DNA from: Lepidodermella squamata
Taxonomy: Eukaryota; Gastrotricha
Direction of reading: 5' to 3'
Length of the DNA: 64,000 bases
Assembly: GCA_047495785.1 (NCBI GenBank)
Contig: JBLDXI010000010.1
Coordinates: 1,302,001-1,366,000, forward strand
The notes below the pieces were generated by a model. That model searched no databases. It saw only the letters and a list, made by a program, of their open reading frames with translations, and was not told the origin of the DNA. A program made the position numbers and the translations under genes. This document shows, piece after piece, positions 32,301 through 43,944 of this stretch. How positions within the stretch are numbered: position 1 is the first letter of the stretch; each line of letters opens with the position of its first letter.

Positions 32301-35300
32301 GTTGTCGTAGTTGGCGTTTGGTCTTCATATGTCACGATGTATTTAAGTATGCGACCCCGGCTATCGAATGCATACAGAAATTCGCGATTAAGCAAGATGT
32401 AAGAGCTGGAAGGATCGTCGGGAAACGCATCAAGGATTGAGAAGAAATGTTCTTTTGCTTTGTTGAGTCCTCTAAAACCACCAGGTATAATGAAGAACAC
32501 ACCTCCATTCGTAGCAATTGGACCCCTAATCGGCGTTGCCTCATTATGGTAGTAATATTTGAGTTCAGCCAAAGTACTCCTGTCGAGTCGAGCAATGAAG
32601 TAATCGCGATTGATATATACACCATCCGGAGATAAAGCTGGTTCACTAGCTTGAGAGCTGAAGTTGTTGGATGCATACGTTTTCGAATAAGCCTTCGCTC
32701 CTACTGTATCAACGGCAATCCATTGAATCTGATCCGAGCTTGGGTATGTCGTCAAAAGGGCTGAACGCTCATCGACTACAATCTGGAATTCCTCGCCCTC
32801 AGTTCCCGCTTCAGTCGTTACTTCACTGATTGCGCCAGATAATAGATCAATCGAGACATAGCCCCTAGGAACAGCCACCAGCAAAGTTGATTGATCGTGG
32901 GATAGCGTAATGCTGAATACAGATTCTTCACTAGTGATATCTTGGGTTGTGAATTTCGGCTTCCCTGTCGTTATGTCAACGCATCTCACTCTTCTCCCAA
33001 CTCTAAAGTAGACCAAATTCAAACTTTCACTAACAGCCCCGCCAAAGCGGTCGTAAGTATCCATTGCTTCATTAGGCTCAATGTCATCGGCTGCAACAGT
33101 CCATGCCAGATTGAGATCAGATAGACGGAACGCATGAAGTGTGTTAACTTTAGCTACAGGATTGTAACTCCGTGAGAAAAGAAGACCTTGACTCGAGGAG
33201 ATGAACGGCTGGGAATATGTGATTTTCAAATCGCTTTCATCACCAACCCCAGCAAGGTACTCAAAGTCATCCTCAGCATACTTCCAAATAGAAAAACCTC
33301 GCCTAGCCATTACATAAATTGCGCCGTCGAGTATTAGTGGCTCCCAGAGGCCAGTTTCCAGCCAATCCGCAACTACGTCTGTAGACAGGACAAGCTTGAA
33401 AGAATTGAATCCAGTTGGGTGATTGATATTTCTGTATCGAGTGTGGCCCTCGTCGCCTCCGTTATTTGTCCAGGGCGAGTCATTAGGGTCGCTCGGAGCC
33501 GTTGTTGTCAACGTGGCGGGAGTTGTAGTCGAGCTTGATGCTGATATTCGATATTTTCTGAATGTCCCGCCGATATCAAAAGCGTAGATAAATTCACGGT
33601 TTAGAAGAATGTGAGAACTCGTAGCGTCACTATTGAAAATGTCAGCAATATCAACGGTTTTCTTTGTCCGCTTGTGTACTACCCGAAAGCCCTTGTCGAT
33701 AATTGAGATAATGCAGTCGTTTGTTACTACAGGTCCACGCCTTGCAACTGTTTTGTCATAGAAATAAGTATCTAATACAGCGAGATTTTGCCTGTCTAGC
33801 CTCGATAAAGAACCTTCGCCGGATATGTAAACACCATCAGGAGCAAGCGCTGCATCCAAGGCTTCTGGCTGAACATTGGAAGTTGCAAAAGAATTGGAAA
33901 ACCATTTGCCGCTAAATTTGTCAATATTGATCCATTGAGTATAACCAGGAATCGGATTGATTGAAAATACCATAGCAGTCGAGTCAACAGCTACTTGAAA
34001 CGCAGTCGCCGGAGCATTTTCCCAATCATTTGTTTTGATCTCTCCACTCAGGGCGTCGATTTCAATGTAACCAGTTGAAACTGCAGCAAAAATCGATGAA
34101 CCATCTGCTGAAAGAGTAATGCTGTACACTGGACCTGGCCTTACGATATCATCCGTAGTGAACTTGACCTCGCCACTTGGTATATGAATGCATCTCACTC
34201 TCCTCCCGATTCGAAAATAAACCAAGCCCAAAATATCATTCACAGCACCCCCAAATCGATCGTGTATGTCCGTTTCACCTACTGGTTCAATATCTGAAAC
34301 CGGTAATCGCCATAAATGACTAAGATGTGAGATGCCGATGGCATGAAGGGTCGTTATTCTTTCATCAGGTTGGTAGCTTCTCGAAAATATCAGTCCATAG
34401 CTCAAAGATATAAATGGCTGAGAGTAACTGTTCAATAAATCACTCTGATCTGTGACTAAATCAAATAACGAGAAGTCTTCCTCGGAATACGCTTCAATCA
34501 GGAAGCCGCGTTTCGCCATGATATAGAAATTACCATTGAAGAGGAGTGGTTCCCACATCTCATTTTCATACCAGTCAGAACCGGTGGAGACGGTTGATAC
34601 TAGCTCAACAGATTCCAAGTCATCGCCGTGATGTAGGTTCCTAAATCGAGTATGGCCATGATCACCTCCAGAATTAACCCAGGGCAAGTCATTAGGTTGA
34701 AGCACCGGCGTCGTCATAGGAGTAATTTGAGTGCTTGTTGAATCTTCTCGGAACAAAGTGTATCTCATTATCCTACCTCGGACATCGAATGCGTAGATGT
34801 ATTCGCGATTCAATAAAATATGGCAGCCAGAAATTGAGTTGGGGAAAGCGTCTATTACTTCGAAAACTTTCTTTGTTTTCTTGTTGATACCGGTGAACCC
34901 ATTAGGAGTGAGGAAGAAGATGTATTCATTTGTAACAATCAGTTCACCTTTCGGCTTGATTTGCTCCAACCGATAGAAATTATCGTTCATCATCGTGTAT
35001 CTGTCGTAAACATAAACCACCCCATCATCCGCTACGTAAACTTCATCCGGAGTAACAGCTGGTTCATGCTGGAAGGATAATCCTACTTTAGCGAGATCAA
35101 AGCTATCGCCAACGATGTACTCATTGTCTTGCGTTAACGAGGAATAGGCAATTTCTTCTGGAACAGGATAAATTGTTGCGATGATCGAATAGGAATCACC
35201 GGCGAGTTGATATTCATCAGGTGAATCGGCCCAACCTCGCATGTATGAATTCCCAAGCCTGCCAGTCAGCGCATCGATTTTCAAAAAGCCACCTGAAATC

Positions 35301-37234
35301 GCAGCGAATAAAGTTGACCCGTCATTCGAAAGAGTTATGCTGAAAAATTGACCATATCTGGCGACTTCTTCGGTTGTGAAATTGATACTACCGCTAGCAA
35401 TATTCAAGCAACGAACACGATTCCCGATTTTGAAGTAAACAAGATCGAGTTCTTCGTTTACAGCTCCACCGAACCGGTCAACCAAATCGAGGTCCAAATT
35501 GGGTGTCAAGTCACTAGCAGGGATTTTCCATAAATGCTCAATGCTGTCTAGGTGAATAGCATGAAGATAGGTCGTTTGGTCACTGACGTGGAAACTTCTC
35601 GAGAAGAGCAAGCCATGGCTCGTAGAAATGAACGGCTGCGAATATGAATCACCCAAGTTAACTTGGTCGACTATCGAATCTTGGTACTGTAAATCGTATT
35701 CAGAATACTTCCATAAGGCGAATGACTTCTTGGCCATTATGTAGATAGTCGAGTTGAAGATGAGAGGTTCCCAAATCTCTTTATAGTCCCAGATATTACC
35801 GACGCTTATGAAATCTGCAAGTTTGAAGGCGTTGTAATCCTCGCCATAATTAAAGTTTCTGTAACGAGTATGACCGGAATCGCCACCGTTTGTCTTCCAG
35901 GGTAGATTATTCGGTAAATTTGCCGGCGTTGTTACTGGAACTGTATTTTCGATCAGCTCATATTTAGCGACATCACCAAATCTACTGATTGAGTATACGT
36001 AGTTTTGATTAACAACAATGTGGCAACCGGTAAGTTTAGGAAGCAGCGCCCCTTCAACTTTGAACACCTCTTTCGTCTTTAAATTTTGACCAGCGAAACC
36101 ATTGGGAATGAGGAAAAACATGTAGTTATTGGTAACTATAGGTCCTCCCTGAGGTTCGATGTCACCGAGATTGAAAACAGACGATTCTTTCATGGTTTTT
36201 CTGTCGTAGACGTAAATGTTATTGTCCATCGTGATGTAGACTTCGTCAGCAGTTACTGATGGCTCGTTCGTCCTCGAGTCCCCGAGCTCCTTATAAACAT
36301 CAGCAATTAGTACGTCAGAGCCTACGTAAGAAGCCCAGGAGATTTGATTAGGTGAAGGCGAAAAGGCGTAGGTTGTCGAGTAATCGTCTTCAACCAGCTG
36401 GAATTCTTGACCCGGGCTCGCCCAGTTAATTGTGAACGTGGATTCAACTTCACCAGTAGTCGCGTTTATCCTTGAAAAGCCATTCGTGATTGCTGATAAG
36501 ACGTAAGATCCAGAATTCGACATGGTTATGCTGTAGACGTCCGACTGCAAATTCCCGAGTGCAACTGTTTCAAACTTGAATTTGCCGGTCAGAATGTCAT
36601 AGCATCGAACTATGCCGCGCACGAAAAAGTAAACGTAGCCAAGATCATCGTTCGCAGCGTCGCCATATTGGCTGTTGAATTTTGAATCGTCCCTTGGATC
36701 ATAACTGGAGTCTGCTTTCCATACGAGTTTAAAAGTATTCAAATCAATAGCGTAGTATCGGAACTTCAACTCATTGAGATCGAGGCATTTCAGAAAGAGC
36801 ATTTCGTACTTTTCTGATAAAAATGGCTGCGAATATTCAAACTGATAGTCTTCTGGATTAGGCATTGTCATCTTCTGTTCCAGATTTTCCAAGTCTAGTG
36901 CAACAAGCATCCAACTTGTCTTCGTCATAATGTATATTTTTCCGTTGAAGATCAGCGGCTCTAAGGCTCCGGCGGAAAATAAATCGACATCTAATTCTGT
37001 TGTCGCAACCAAGTTGAATGCATTAAATGCATCGCTAGGGTGCGTTATATCTCGGAACCTTGTGTGTCCATGATTGCCACCTGAGTTTGTCCACGGGATG
37101 TTATTAGCGTCTCTGCTGACTAAACCAGAGTTGCCATGGCTTGAGTTCACGCCAGTTTTCAACCAAGCTTCATTCAATGCCCTCGAAAATTGGACAATTG
37201 AAGCAATAACGGCAATCAAGACTGCAAGTCTCAT
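29310..37234 (-). CDS. Giant six-propeller, mucin-stalked type I membrane protein (P1)
   Basis: Two exons, 37234-29481 and 29430-29310, give 2,624 residues. A stop (TAA) in the intron just after the donor would truncate the tail if unspliced. A signal peptide (MRLAVLIAVIASIVQFSRA) precedes six modules of about 400 residues, starting near 48, 448, 851, 1255, 1651 and 2050. Each opens with a W-x-N-S-G-G-D-x-G-H-T-R-Y-R motif and contains blade-like segments (EPLIFNGKIYIM, SQPFIS, GGAVNE-x-x-LVYF, TLSxDGS, PxEVYV, GPIVTNxY). Blade spacing and the G-x-x-V-R-C-x-x-I-x-T-G motif suggest PQQ-like beta-propellers. A Thr-rich stalk lies at 2433-2531, a membrane helix near 2558-2583, and a tail containing RSLFDDTAGLTMEEFMQE. 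Family and ligand unknown; surface-exposed and probably heavily O-glycosylated. Confidence 0.85.
29640..29935 (-). repeat. Thr-rich mucin-like stalk coding region of P1
   Basis: Low-complexity ACT/ACA/ACC codon runs encode about 100 residues that are mostly threonine, with alanine, serine, glutamate and proline. It is the likely O-glycosylated stalk between the last propeller and the membrane helix. The opposite strand is an open valine-rich frame that should not be annotated. Confidence 0.85.
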
Positions 37235-37284
37235 TGCCTGTTAACAAGAAAGTAAAAACTAGTTTTTTTAGGGTTTACTGGCAG

Positions 37285-37315
37285 TATTTAAACGCTGCAA
37301 TTCGCTGATAAGATA
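37285..37315 (-). promoter_or_regulatory. TATA-like box and GATAAGATA element upstream of P1
   Basis: In gene orientation TATCTTATC (37315-37307) is followed by TTTAAATA (37292-37285), then the ATG at 37234. The GATAAGATA core recurs upstream of the two other family members whose starts are in the window. GATA-factor binding is inferred from the WGATAR consensus, present twice in tandem. Confidence 0.5.
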
Positions 37316-37699
37316 GCGACGTAAGTGATGCTGTAGTCGTGTTGTGAGCTGTGAATAACGACAGGCTATGATCCAAAGCGCAAATTCATACAACTTCATA
37401 TCAAATGAGACACCTCAAATGAAAAAAGGTCTTTATCGTCTGTGTTACGACGCACATAAGGGGTCACTCCTTACTAAAACGGCTGCGTGAATAATTGACT
37501 TTTTCAAAAAAATACCCAGCTTGGTAAAAGACATGTTTCATATACGCTAAGTATAAAATACACTATTAATAAAAGCAGGTCAAAATATGAACAGCCAATT
37601 TTCGGGGCTCCTCGAGATAAATCTTGATAGTCATGAGCCAATTCCGATACCAACACAAGCGCTAAGATATAAAACGAGTAATTGCGAGAGAAACTATGC

Positions 37700-37755
37700 T
37701 CGAAATTTGTTAATTTATGTTGCAGAGGTGTGTGATCCTACGTGCCGATATAATG
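37700..37755 (+). pseudogene. Relic of an EGF exon start of the LamG/EGF/Sushi gene
   Basis: GTTGCAGAGGTGTGTGATCC with its AT-rich left flank matches the 3' intron end and first codons of the EGF exon at 23391 (GTTGCAGAGGCGTGTGATCC). The similarity fades after about 30 bp and there is no gene context. Confidence 0.55.
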
Positions 37756-37977
37756 TCTTGTCAATTTAAAAATGTTGAGCCCACGGACTTAAAGCAACTT
37801 AAATGTGTGCAAATTTTGTTCATTCTCGCGAAAAATAATAAGTTACAAGGAGAAATTACAATAGTGGACTCAGCGTGCTATTTATTCCAAGCAGAATATC
37901 TCTGTAACAGATATAGAACATTATCCCAAAGCTCTCTATTATTTTGGAGATGCAGTCGTACTAGAGAGTGTAGAAGA

Positions 37978-38050
37978 TGCCTGGGTTGAAGCCAGGGATA
38001 GGCCCTGGGTAGGGTCGACCGCTACCCCTTGCTGGATAACCCAGGTTTGA
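37978..38050. repeat. GC-rich foldback sequence
   Basis: GCCTGGGTTGAAG near the left end and AACCCAGGTTTGA near the right are inverse repeats (CCTGGGTT / AACCCAGG), with nested GGGTAG/CTACCC pairing inside. I compared it with a tRNA cloverleaf; there is no usable T-loop, so I call only a foldback. Confidence 0.4.
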
Positions 38051-38227
38051 TTTGATTTTGATATCAGAAACTTCCAGCTGTTACGGTTAGAGATCTAGAG
38101 CACTCAAAGTTTAGGTTCAATTCAAGCTTGAAATTCGATCTCTTCGACAATTAAGCAATGGAGAATCTCCTCATTCGGCGACCAGCGCTGCTATTTTCTA
38201 GGAATTTTAGCAATCTGCCAATGTCTT

Positions 38228-38300
38228 TTTACATATCGATGCAACGCGGCTTGTCCACCAGGTGTCACAGTGTGCCGAATATCTGCACTGTGACGACGCG
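38228..38300 (+). pseudogene. Relic of the EGF exon at 24067 of the receptor gene
   Basis: GCTTGTCCACCAGGTGTCAC and the following CTGCACTGTGACGACG align with the exon at 24067-24140 (GCTTGTCCACCAGGCGTCGC, then CTGTACTGTGACAGC). The frame is interrupted. With the relic at 37700 it keeps the parental order, so both may derive from one duplication of the 3' EGF part. Confidence 0.7.
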
Positions 38301-40044
38301 GCAGGGCTATTCAAAGCAAACCTATTCTCCAACCACACCGATACAATAGAGAAAAGAAAATTGTATGACCTGTATTTTGGTCCAAGACCTGCCAAAATAA
38401 TCAGAATCAGCTAATAGCTTCAGACATCAGGGCGAGCGGCCAACAGCCCTGAAATTCACGAAAAATGAAATAAGGCGTTCGCACCCGAGTCCGCTTTCAC
38501 CGTTTGATTACGCGATCATTTGTTGAGACAGGCATGAAGCTAAGAACTAAGGGAACCGGAATATAACTTTTTCCGTTGCTCCCTTGCGATGGCCGGATCA
38601 ATATTCGGATAGCCCATCGGCATTTTCCCGATTGGCAGCCTTCCTCTTGAAATAATTTCGCTAAAGCTAGTTTTAAATGCCTCAATGACCCAGAACGGCA
38701 CCATTCTCGATGAACAACGGGGTGAAATCTTGTATTTATCCTTGCTCATCAGCATTTGAGGTGAACAAGGGTGGACAAGGTTGCTAAAACTACTACTCCT
38801 ACAGCCTACACCACCTCACGACCGCACCATCGATGCGATAAATAACTTCGACCTTGTAAGCATCGTCTACAATAACAGAAAAAAGTAAGGTAAATTGTCG
38901 TTACCTAAAACTTGCTTCACCCGCGCTGGGTCAAATGCGACTGTCTTGAGCATTTTTCCTCAGTTTTGGCTAAGTAGGGAGGGCTGAAGGCTGAAATGCA
39001 TGTGAATTGAAGGTAGTCGAGCTATTGTAATACGAAGAGTAAAGAAAATAGTAATTTTTAGATTTCGGACATTTCTCTATTTTCAGGAACTACAGGACTA
39101 CAGGACGTTAACCTAGCCAGACAATTTTCATGTGTTACAGAAGCCGCGAGCGATCGAATAATGTATGTATTGCAGTGTGCGAAGTAGGATTTTCGAGCTG
39201 GTGTGTTCCTATGTTAAGCGCCACAAAAATTGCACTCGCTCGCTACGCTCGTTCGCGAAATCAATGTCATTAACTCGACATGGGGGACAATTAGCTGTAA
39301 TTTTAACCCATGAAACGAGCGAAGCGAGAACTTGTACGATTTTTCGGTAAAAAAGGGTTTCAAACCCTCCTAACAATAACTGTTTACAGAGTTAAATTAT
39401 ATTTTCGTCAGCTGCGTTTCTTTCCCATTGTCACATTCTTATTTGGCTTAAATAAGGGCCCTTTTTTTACGCCACGTCTCAAATTCTCAAAAAACTGACA
39501 GAATTAAGTGCTGCATATCTCAACATTACCAGTAATTTCGGCCATACATACGAGCGGAGCGAGAAATTTTATGAAAATGTACCCTGAAGGAGGGTCTGAA
39601 ATCTCATAAAAACGGCAAGGCAATGAGAAAAATGAGATAATGCGGAGCACTGCTCTAAAACATATGGTTTCTATAACAGTTACTATCAGGGTCGATAGTC
39701 GAACCTTGAATTAGCCAGCGTTGCAAAATCCCCAATACAACCTTAAACCCGAATGCGAGCGCAGCGAGCTTTTGCTGACTATATTTTTGAAGATTAAGTG
39801 TCAGGAATAGCCGAAATTGCGTGAAAACGCAACATCCATTGTCCTCACAACTACTTCTTACAACTCAATCTAATTTTTGAAATGTTCGAAATGTCGCCGG
39901 ACCGAGCTGGGGTGTCGCGATGTCGCCCCTGTACTTCGCACCCTGATGTATTGTAGAGCACCTTTTTGATATCGAAAATGGCGGAGAGAACTCAATGACG
40001 GGAGACTAAAGGATTATTCTATAGCTAGCCATAGCTAGCCTCTC

Positions 40045-40092
40045 TGAAACCCCTCGACTCGTTTGGCTGCGCCAAACTCACTCGGGGTTCCA
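40045..40092. repeat. Imperfect hairpin, stem about 20 bp
   Basis: CCCCTCGACTCGTTTGGC is followed after TGC by GCCAAACTCACTCGGGGTTC. The arms pair over about 20 bp with two mismatches and a three-base loop. It is preceded by a tandem ATAGCTAGCC duplication at 40020-40040. Class unknown. Confidence 0.55.
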
Positions 40093-41234
40093 GATCGGGG
40101 GGAAATTATATTTCTCCATGGTTTGCCATAGAGTAATCCTATTCCCACATGCGCACGACACCTGTAGGCTCCCTAAAAGGGTGTAATAGGTACACAGGGG
40201 TGAATTCACAGTAACCATTTTGAGAAAATAAAACATCCAACTTAAAATTTCACGAAAATGATTCTTCGTTTGTAAAAGAAAATCATTTTTCATTCCGGCG
40301 AATTTTTTCTTGTTTGCAACTTGATTTTTGGTCAACCTTCATTCGTCGTCGAAATCGTCATGCTCTCCGGCTGGCCGAAGCATCAGTATTCAAGATTCAT
40401 GGAATTCAGAGCGCCGATATCAAGCCCGATCATCAAGCCGAGATCATCAGTTGCCTTGGTTCGATGGATTCTGGAAGCGAACAAATCGTTGCCTCGAAGA
40501 ATCCTCTCAAATCGATCGCCAGCCAGCCGGTTGCGCACAGAATTCAATGAATCTACATCGCGCCGTTTGGGAGACTGGCAACGATAAAAGCCATCCGCTC
40601 GCTGCATGGTATCCGATGGTATTCAGGTCGCAGCGGAAATTAATCGTGGATATGGGTCAATTTCGCCAGTCGAAGACTCGCCGAGAAACCAGTCATTGTC
40701 GCGTCTAACGTTGCTTTGGCTAGTCGCTGAATTTCTGCGTTGTCGCTCAAAACCGCGAATCAGGAGGGAAACCGGATCTGCATCGCGACGGCTGCCAGCA
40801 AGAGATTTCGACGACCTCTTTTTCACCTCATTTGGTCACATTTTTGTTTTTGCACGTGAAATTGCTTTTAAATAAAATTGGGGTTTTCGTTGTTCTAGTG
40901 ACTTTCCTAAGATTCTCGAGAAAATGGGTTTTCTGGGGGTTTTGAGGCCAATTTCGAGCAAAATGCTGCCCAAATTTGTGGCAGTTTCAAGCCATAGAGA
41001 AATATTTATAACCATAGAGAAACATGTGTTTCCCCATGGCAAAATTTAACCATGCGTATGTGGGAATATTCTGATGGGCGACGAAAGATACTTTCAAGAC
41101 TTATTGCTTCTTTTCTGGGTCCGTTTCTAGTTTCAGGACCCACTCATTTACATCCTTCGACTTAATGAAATAAGAAGACATTCTGGCGCATACTCAAGCA
41201 AGTTAATCAAGGATAATTGGCGCCATTGCAGAGG

Positions 41235-41241
41235 TATATAA
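41235..41241 (+). promoter_or_regulatory. TATA box of the class C GPCR gene
   Basis: TATATAA is about 30 bp before CCTCGTCATCATG. Transcription starting near 41265 would leave a very short leader before the first in-frame ATG (41268), or about 70 nt before the preferred ATG at 41334. Confidence 0.5.
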
Positions 41242-41333
41242 CGTCAGTTTGAACACTCCTCGTCATCATGCTTATTATTCACGTAAGATATAGAAAGCGA
41301 CAAGAAGCAAAGAGGAAACAGCGCACTCGAATC

Positions 41334-43944
41334 ATGGAGATAATGCGAATTTTGCTTTACTTCGTGCTCGTTCTGCAATCGACGGTGTCACAGAAGCTAG
41401 ACCTTTCTACGACCATGCCACGTTGGCTGATGGCGAGTAACCATTCGAACGAGAAGCCAACTTTGATTCTGACAACGATCCTGAATTATGGTAAGCATGC
41501 ATGCTCTGGTTTCTTCGCATGAATCGAAGAGTCTGCTGTTGATATAGGGGGCTTCATTCTGCCTATTGGACCTGTTTTATCAGTCGGAATTATGACGGTT
41601 CTCGATGCTGTGAATAAAGCTGGAATCTTAAAGGGTTATAACTTAGCCGTAGATCTGCAGGATGATAAGGTAATATCCATAATCCACAATAATCCATAAA
41701 AATATTCGTTTTCCAGTGTGATCACGGCATTGGTGTTAATCTTGCGGTGAACGCTCTCGCCAACTCTACAACAGCCACAGTGACAAATGAAGCTAATCTA
41801 TCGGGAGGTTACGTGCCGCTTATAAGTGGACCATGCTGCGCGGAACAGTCGTACACGGGCGGTTTGATGCAGCACTACAACTTCGTTCAAATGTCCGTCG
41901 CATCCGTTGTTCTGCCCATCTATACGAACAGGAATTACTACGAATCATTTTTCGTCATAACGCCGTCATTTGAAATTCTATACCAAGCACTGCCAACTTT
42001 CATCCAAAGAATGGGCTGGTCGAAAGTGTTCCTCCTATCAGAAACATACCCATTTTGGGCTGATGTAAGATGAAAGCTTATAAAGCTTAGCCTATATACC
42101 ATAAATCAATATTTCCCATTTTTTAATAGTTCGAAGCAATTTTCCTTGATCGAATCGCTCAACTCAACATCTCCCTCGTTGGTATAAGCAAAGTGATTAC
42201 CCCACCTGGGGAGTTACCTAGCCCTGCAATAGTTGAGATCGCAGTGAAGGATGTTGCGGCATCCAATGCGAGAATAATCATAATGGACACTAATTTCGGT
42301 GGCATATTGGCATGTTGGTTTTATAGATACGGTTTGTACGGGCCTGGTTATGTCATCTTCATCGTAAACTTCAGCTCCTTCATGCCTAACACAGCAACTC
42401 GAGCGGAGAATTGTACTGATGAAATGATCTACAAGGTCCTCTTATCAACATTCGTTTTCAGTCAAGACACTCCGATAGATGCTAACCCAGAGAACGCTGT
42501 CGATTCGCTAGGGAAACGAGGCAGTGAAGTTGAGCAGATTCTGAAAGACCTCATCGATAATCCACACCTTTCAAATCCCTGGTTTTACTTTCGCATGGTT
42601 GGTTACGAGAATACACTAGCGTCAGCTTTAGTCCTTAGCGAGGTCGAAAAGGCACTCAATAAGAACAACGATACATGGCTGAACTGGCTCACTTGGACTG
42701 ACAACTTCAAGAAAAATGGGTCTTATATTCACCGGTTGGTTAAACAAGCTTTCAAAGATCTGAGCTACGATGGAATGATGGTTTCAAAGGATAACAGAGT
42801 CAATGGCAGGACTGGTCTCACTGGAATATACCAATACCAGCTGAAAGAAGGCTCAGAGAAAGATAGTCCAAATTTAGCTGAAAGATTGAAGATTTCGAAT
42901 GTAGCTGTTTGCGAGTCGAGTTCTTGTTGGTCCGGGGCGAGTAAGATTGTGTGGAGAACTAAAGATCGCTTGCCACCATATGATTCTTTAAGAACGATTT
43001 CGTTAGAGGAACCTATTCTTCGCCCTAGTAGATCTTGGCCTGTTATAGGAATCTCGATTTTCATGGCCATTCTTTTGCTTACAGCTTTGATTTGGAACCT
43101 AGCCAGACGCAAACATGAGTCAATCGCTAATTCGGTACCTATCATCAACTGTTTAATATTTGTTGGAAGTTTATTGATGCTTTGTTTTGTATTCATAATT
43201 CCTATGGGGATTGACAGTTCTCAATCGATGGTTAGTAGATGTACCGCCGCTTCCTTTTGTCTTGCCATTGGATTCGCGATTGTAAATGGAGCTATACTTG
43301 GTAAACTTCTCATGGCATACCAAATTTTCAGCAAGCGAGGAGTCAAATCCTCAAGGCGTCTCAAGGATCACAGCCCATCACCGAACATCAGTCGCGATAC
43401 CACTAAAGTCAGCCTGCGAGTTACGGCGACGCCAAGTACGACGAATACTGCGATCGAGAATGCAAATTACAAAGTACCCCTACTAGTGATGCTTGGAATT
43501 TTAATTTTGCAAACAGCTGTTTTCATCGTTATGATGTCAGTCAACCCCATAGCTACTCAAAGTATAGGCAGAGGCATCGATATTTCAGACGTGGATCAAA
43601 GCGTCATATATCAGCATCTCACCAACGCATGCCTTCTCGATGTTTCAAGCATCGTTTCAATCACACTGATTGCACTGATGTTGGTCGGACACGTGCTGAT
43701 TTTCCTGCGTTCAATGTCTCTTTCGTTTTACATGAGGAAACACTCATTTTCGGCTATAAATGACTTGGACAAGTTCAGAATCGCGTCCTACACAATGCCG
43801 CTGGTTGTTGTAGCCGGTGGATTGGTTACGTGGACGCTGTATGCTAGTGATCCTGGTTACATCGAAATGGCTGCATCTGCAATAACCCTTTTAGTCCCCT
43901 TTAATGTAGTCAACTTATTTTTCTTACCCAAAGCAAAGTTGTGA
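41334..43944 (+). CDS. GABA-B-like class C G-protein-coupled receptor
   Basis: Exons 41334-41490, 41548-41669, 41717-42064 and 42130-43944 join in frame to 813 residues. The ATG at 41334 starts a good signal peptide (MEIMRILLYFVLVLQSTVS); an upstream in-frame ATG at 41268 would add 22 basic residues before it. Residues about 40-460 form a Venus-flytrap domain (GPVLSVGIMTVLDAVN, ISGPCCAEQSY, MGWSKVFLLSET, LSYDGMMVSK). There is no cysteine-rich domain before the seven helices, as in GABA-B receptors. TM1 begins at WPVIGISIFMAILLLTALIW, TM3 at CTAASFCLAIGFA and TM7 ends VPFNVVNLFFLPKAKL. The receptor stops directly after TM7, lacking the long coiled-coil tail of canonical GABA-B subunits. Ligand unknown. 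Confidence 0.87.

Larger units (their letters stand above)
37235..41233. other. Four-kilobase gene-poor interval
   Basis: No intact gene is supported. It holds the P1 promoter, two relics of the receptor gene (37700-37755 and 38228-38300), a foldback around 37978-38050, several imperfect GAGCG-N-AGCGAG palindromes (about 39233, 39315, 39551 and 39759), a hairpin at 40045-40092, and a stretch at 40320-40860 with overlapping open frames on both strands. The interval looks like accumulated repeat debris. Confidence 0.6.

Noticed and set aside
37978-38050. tRNA-like fold
   Set aside because: Stem ends pair but there is no T-loop consensus, anticodon arm or internal promoter boxes.
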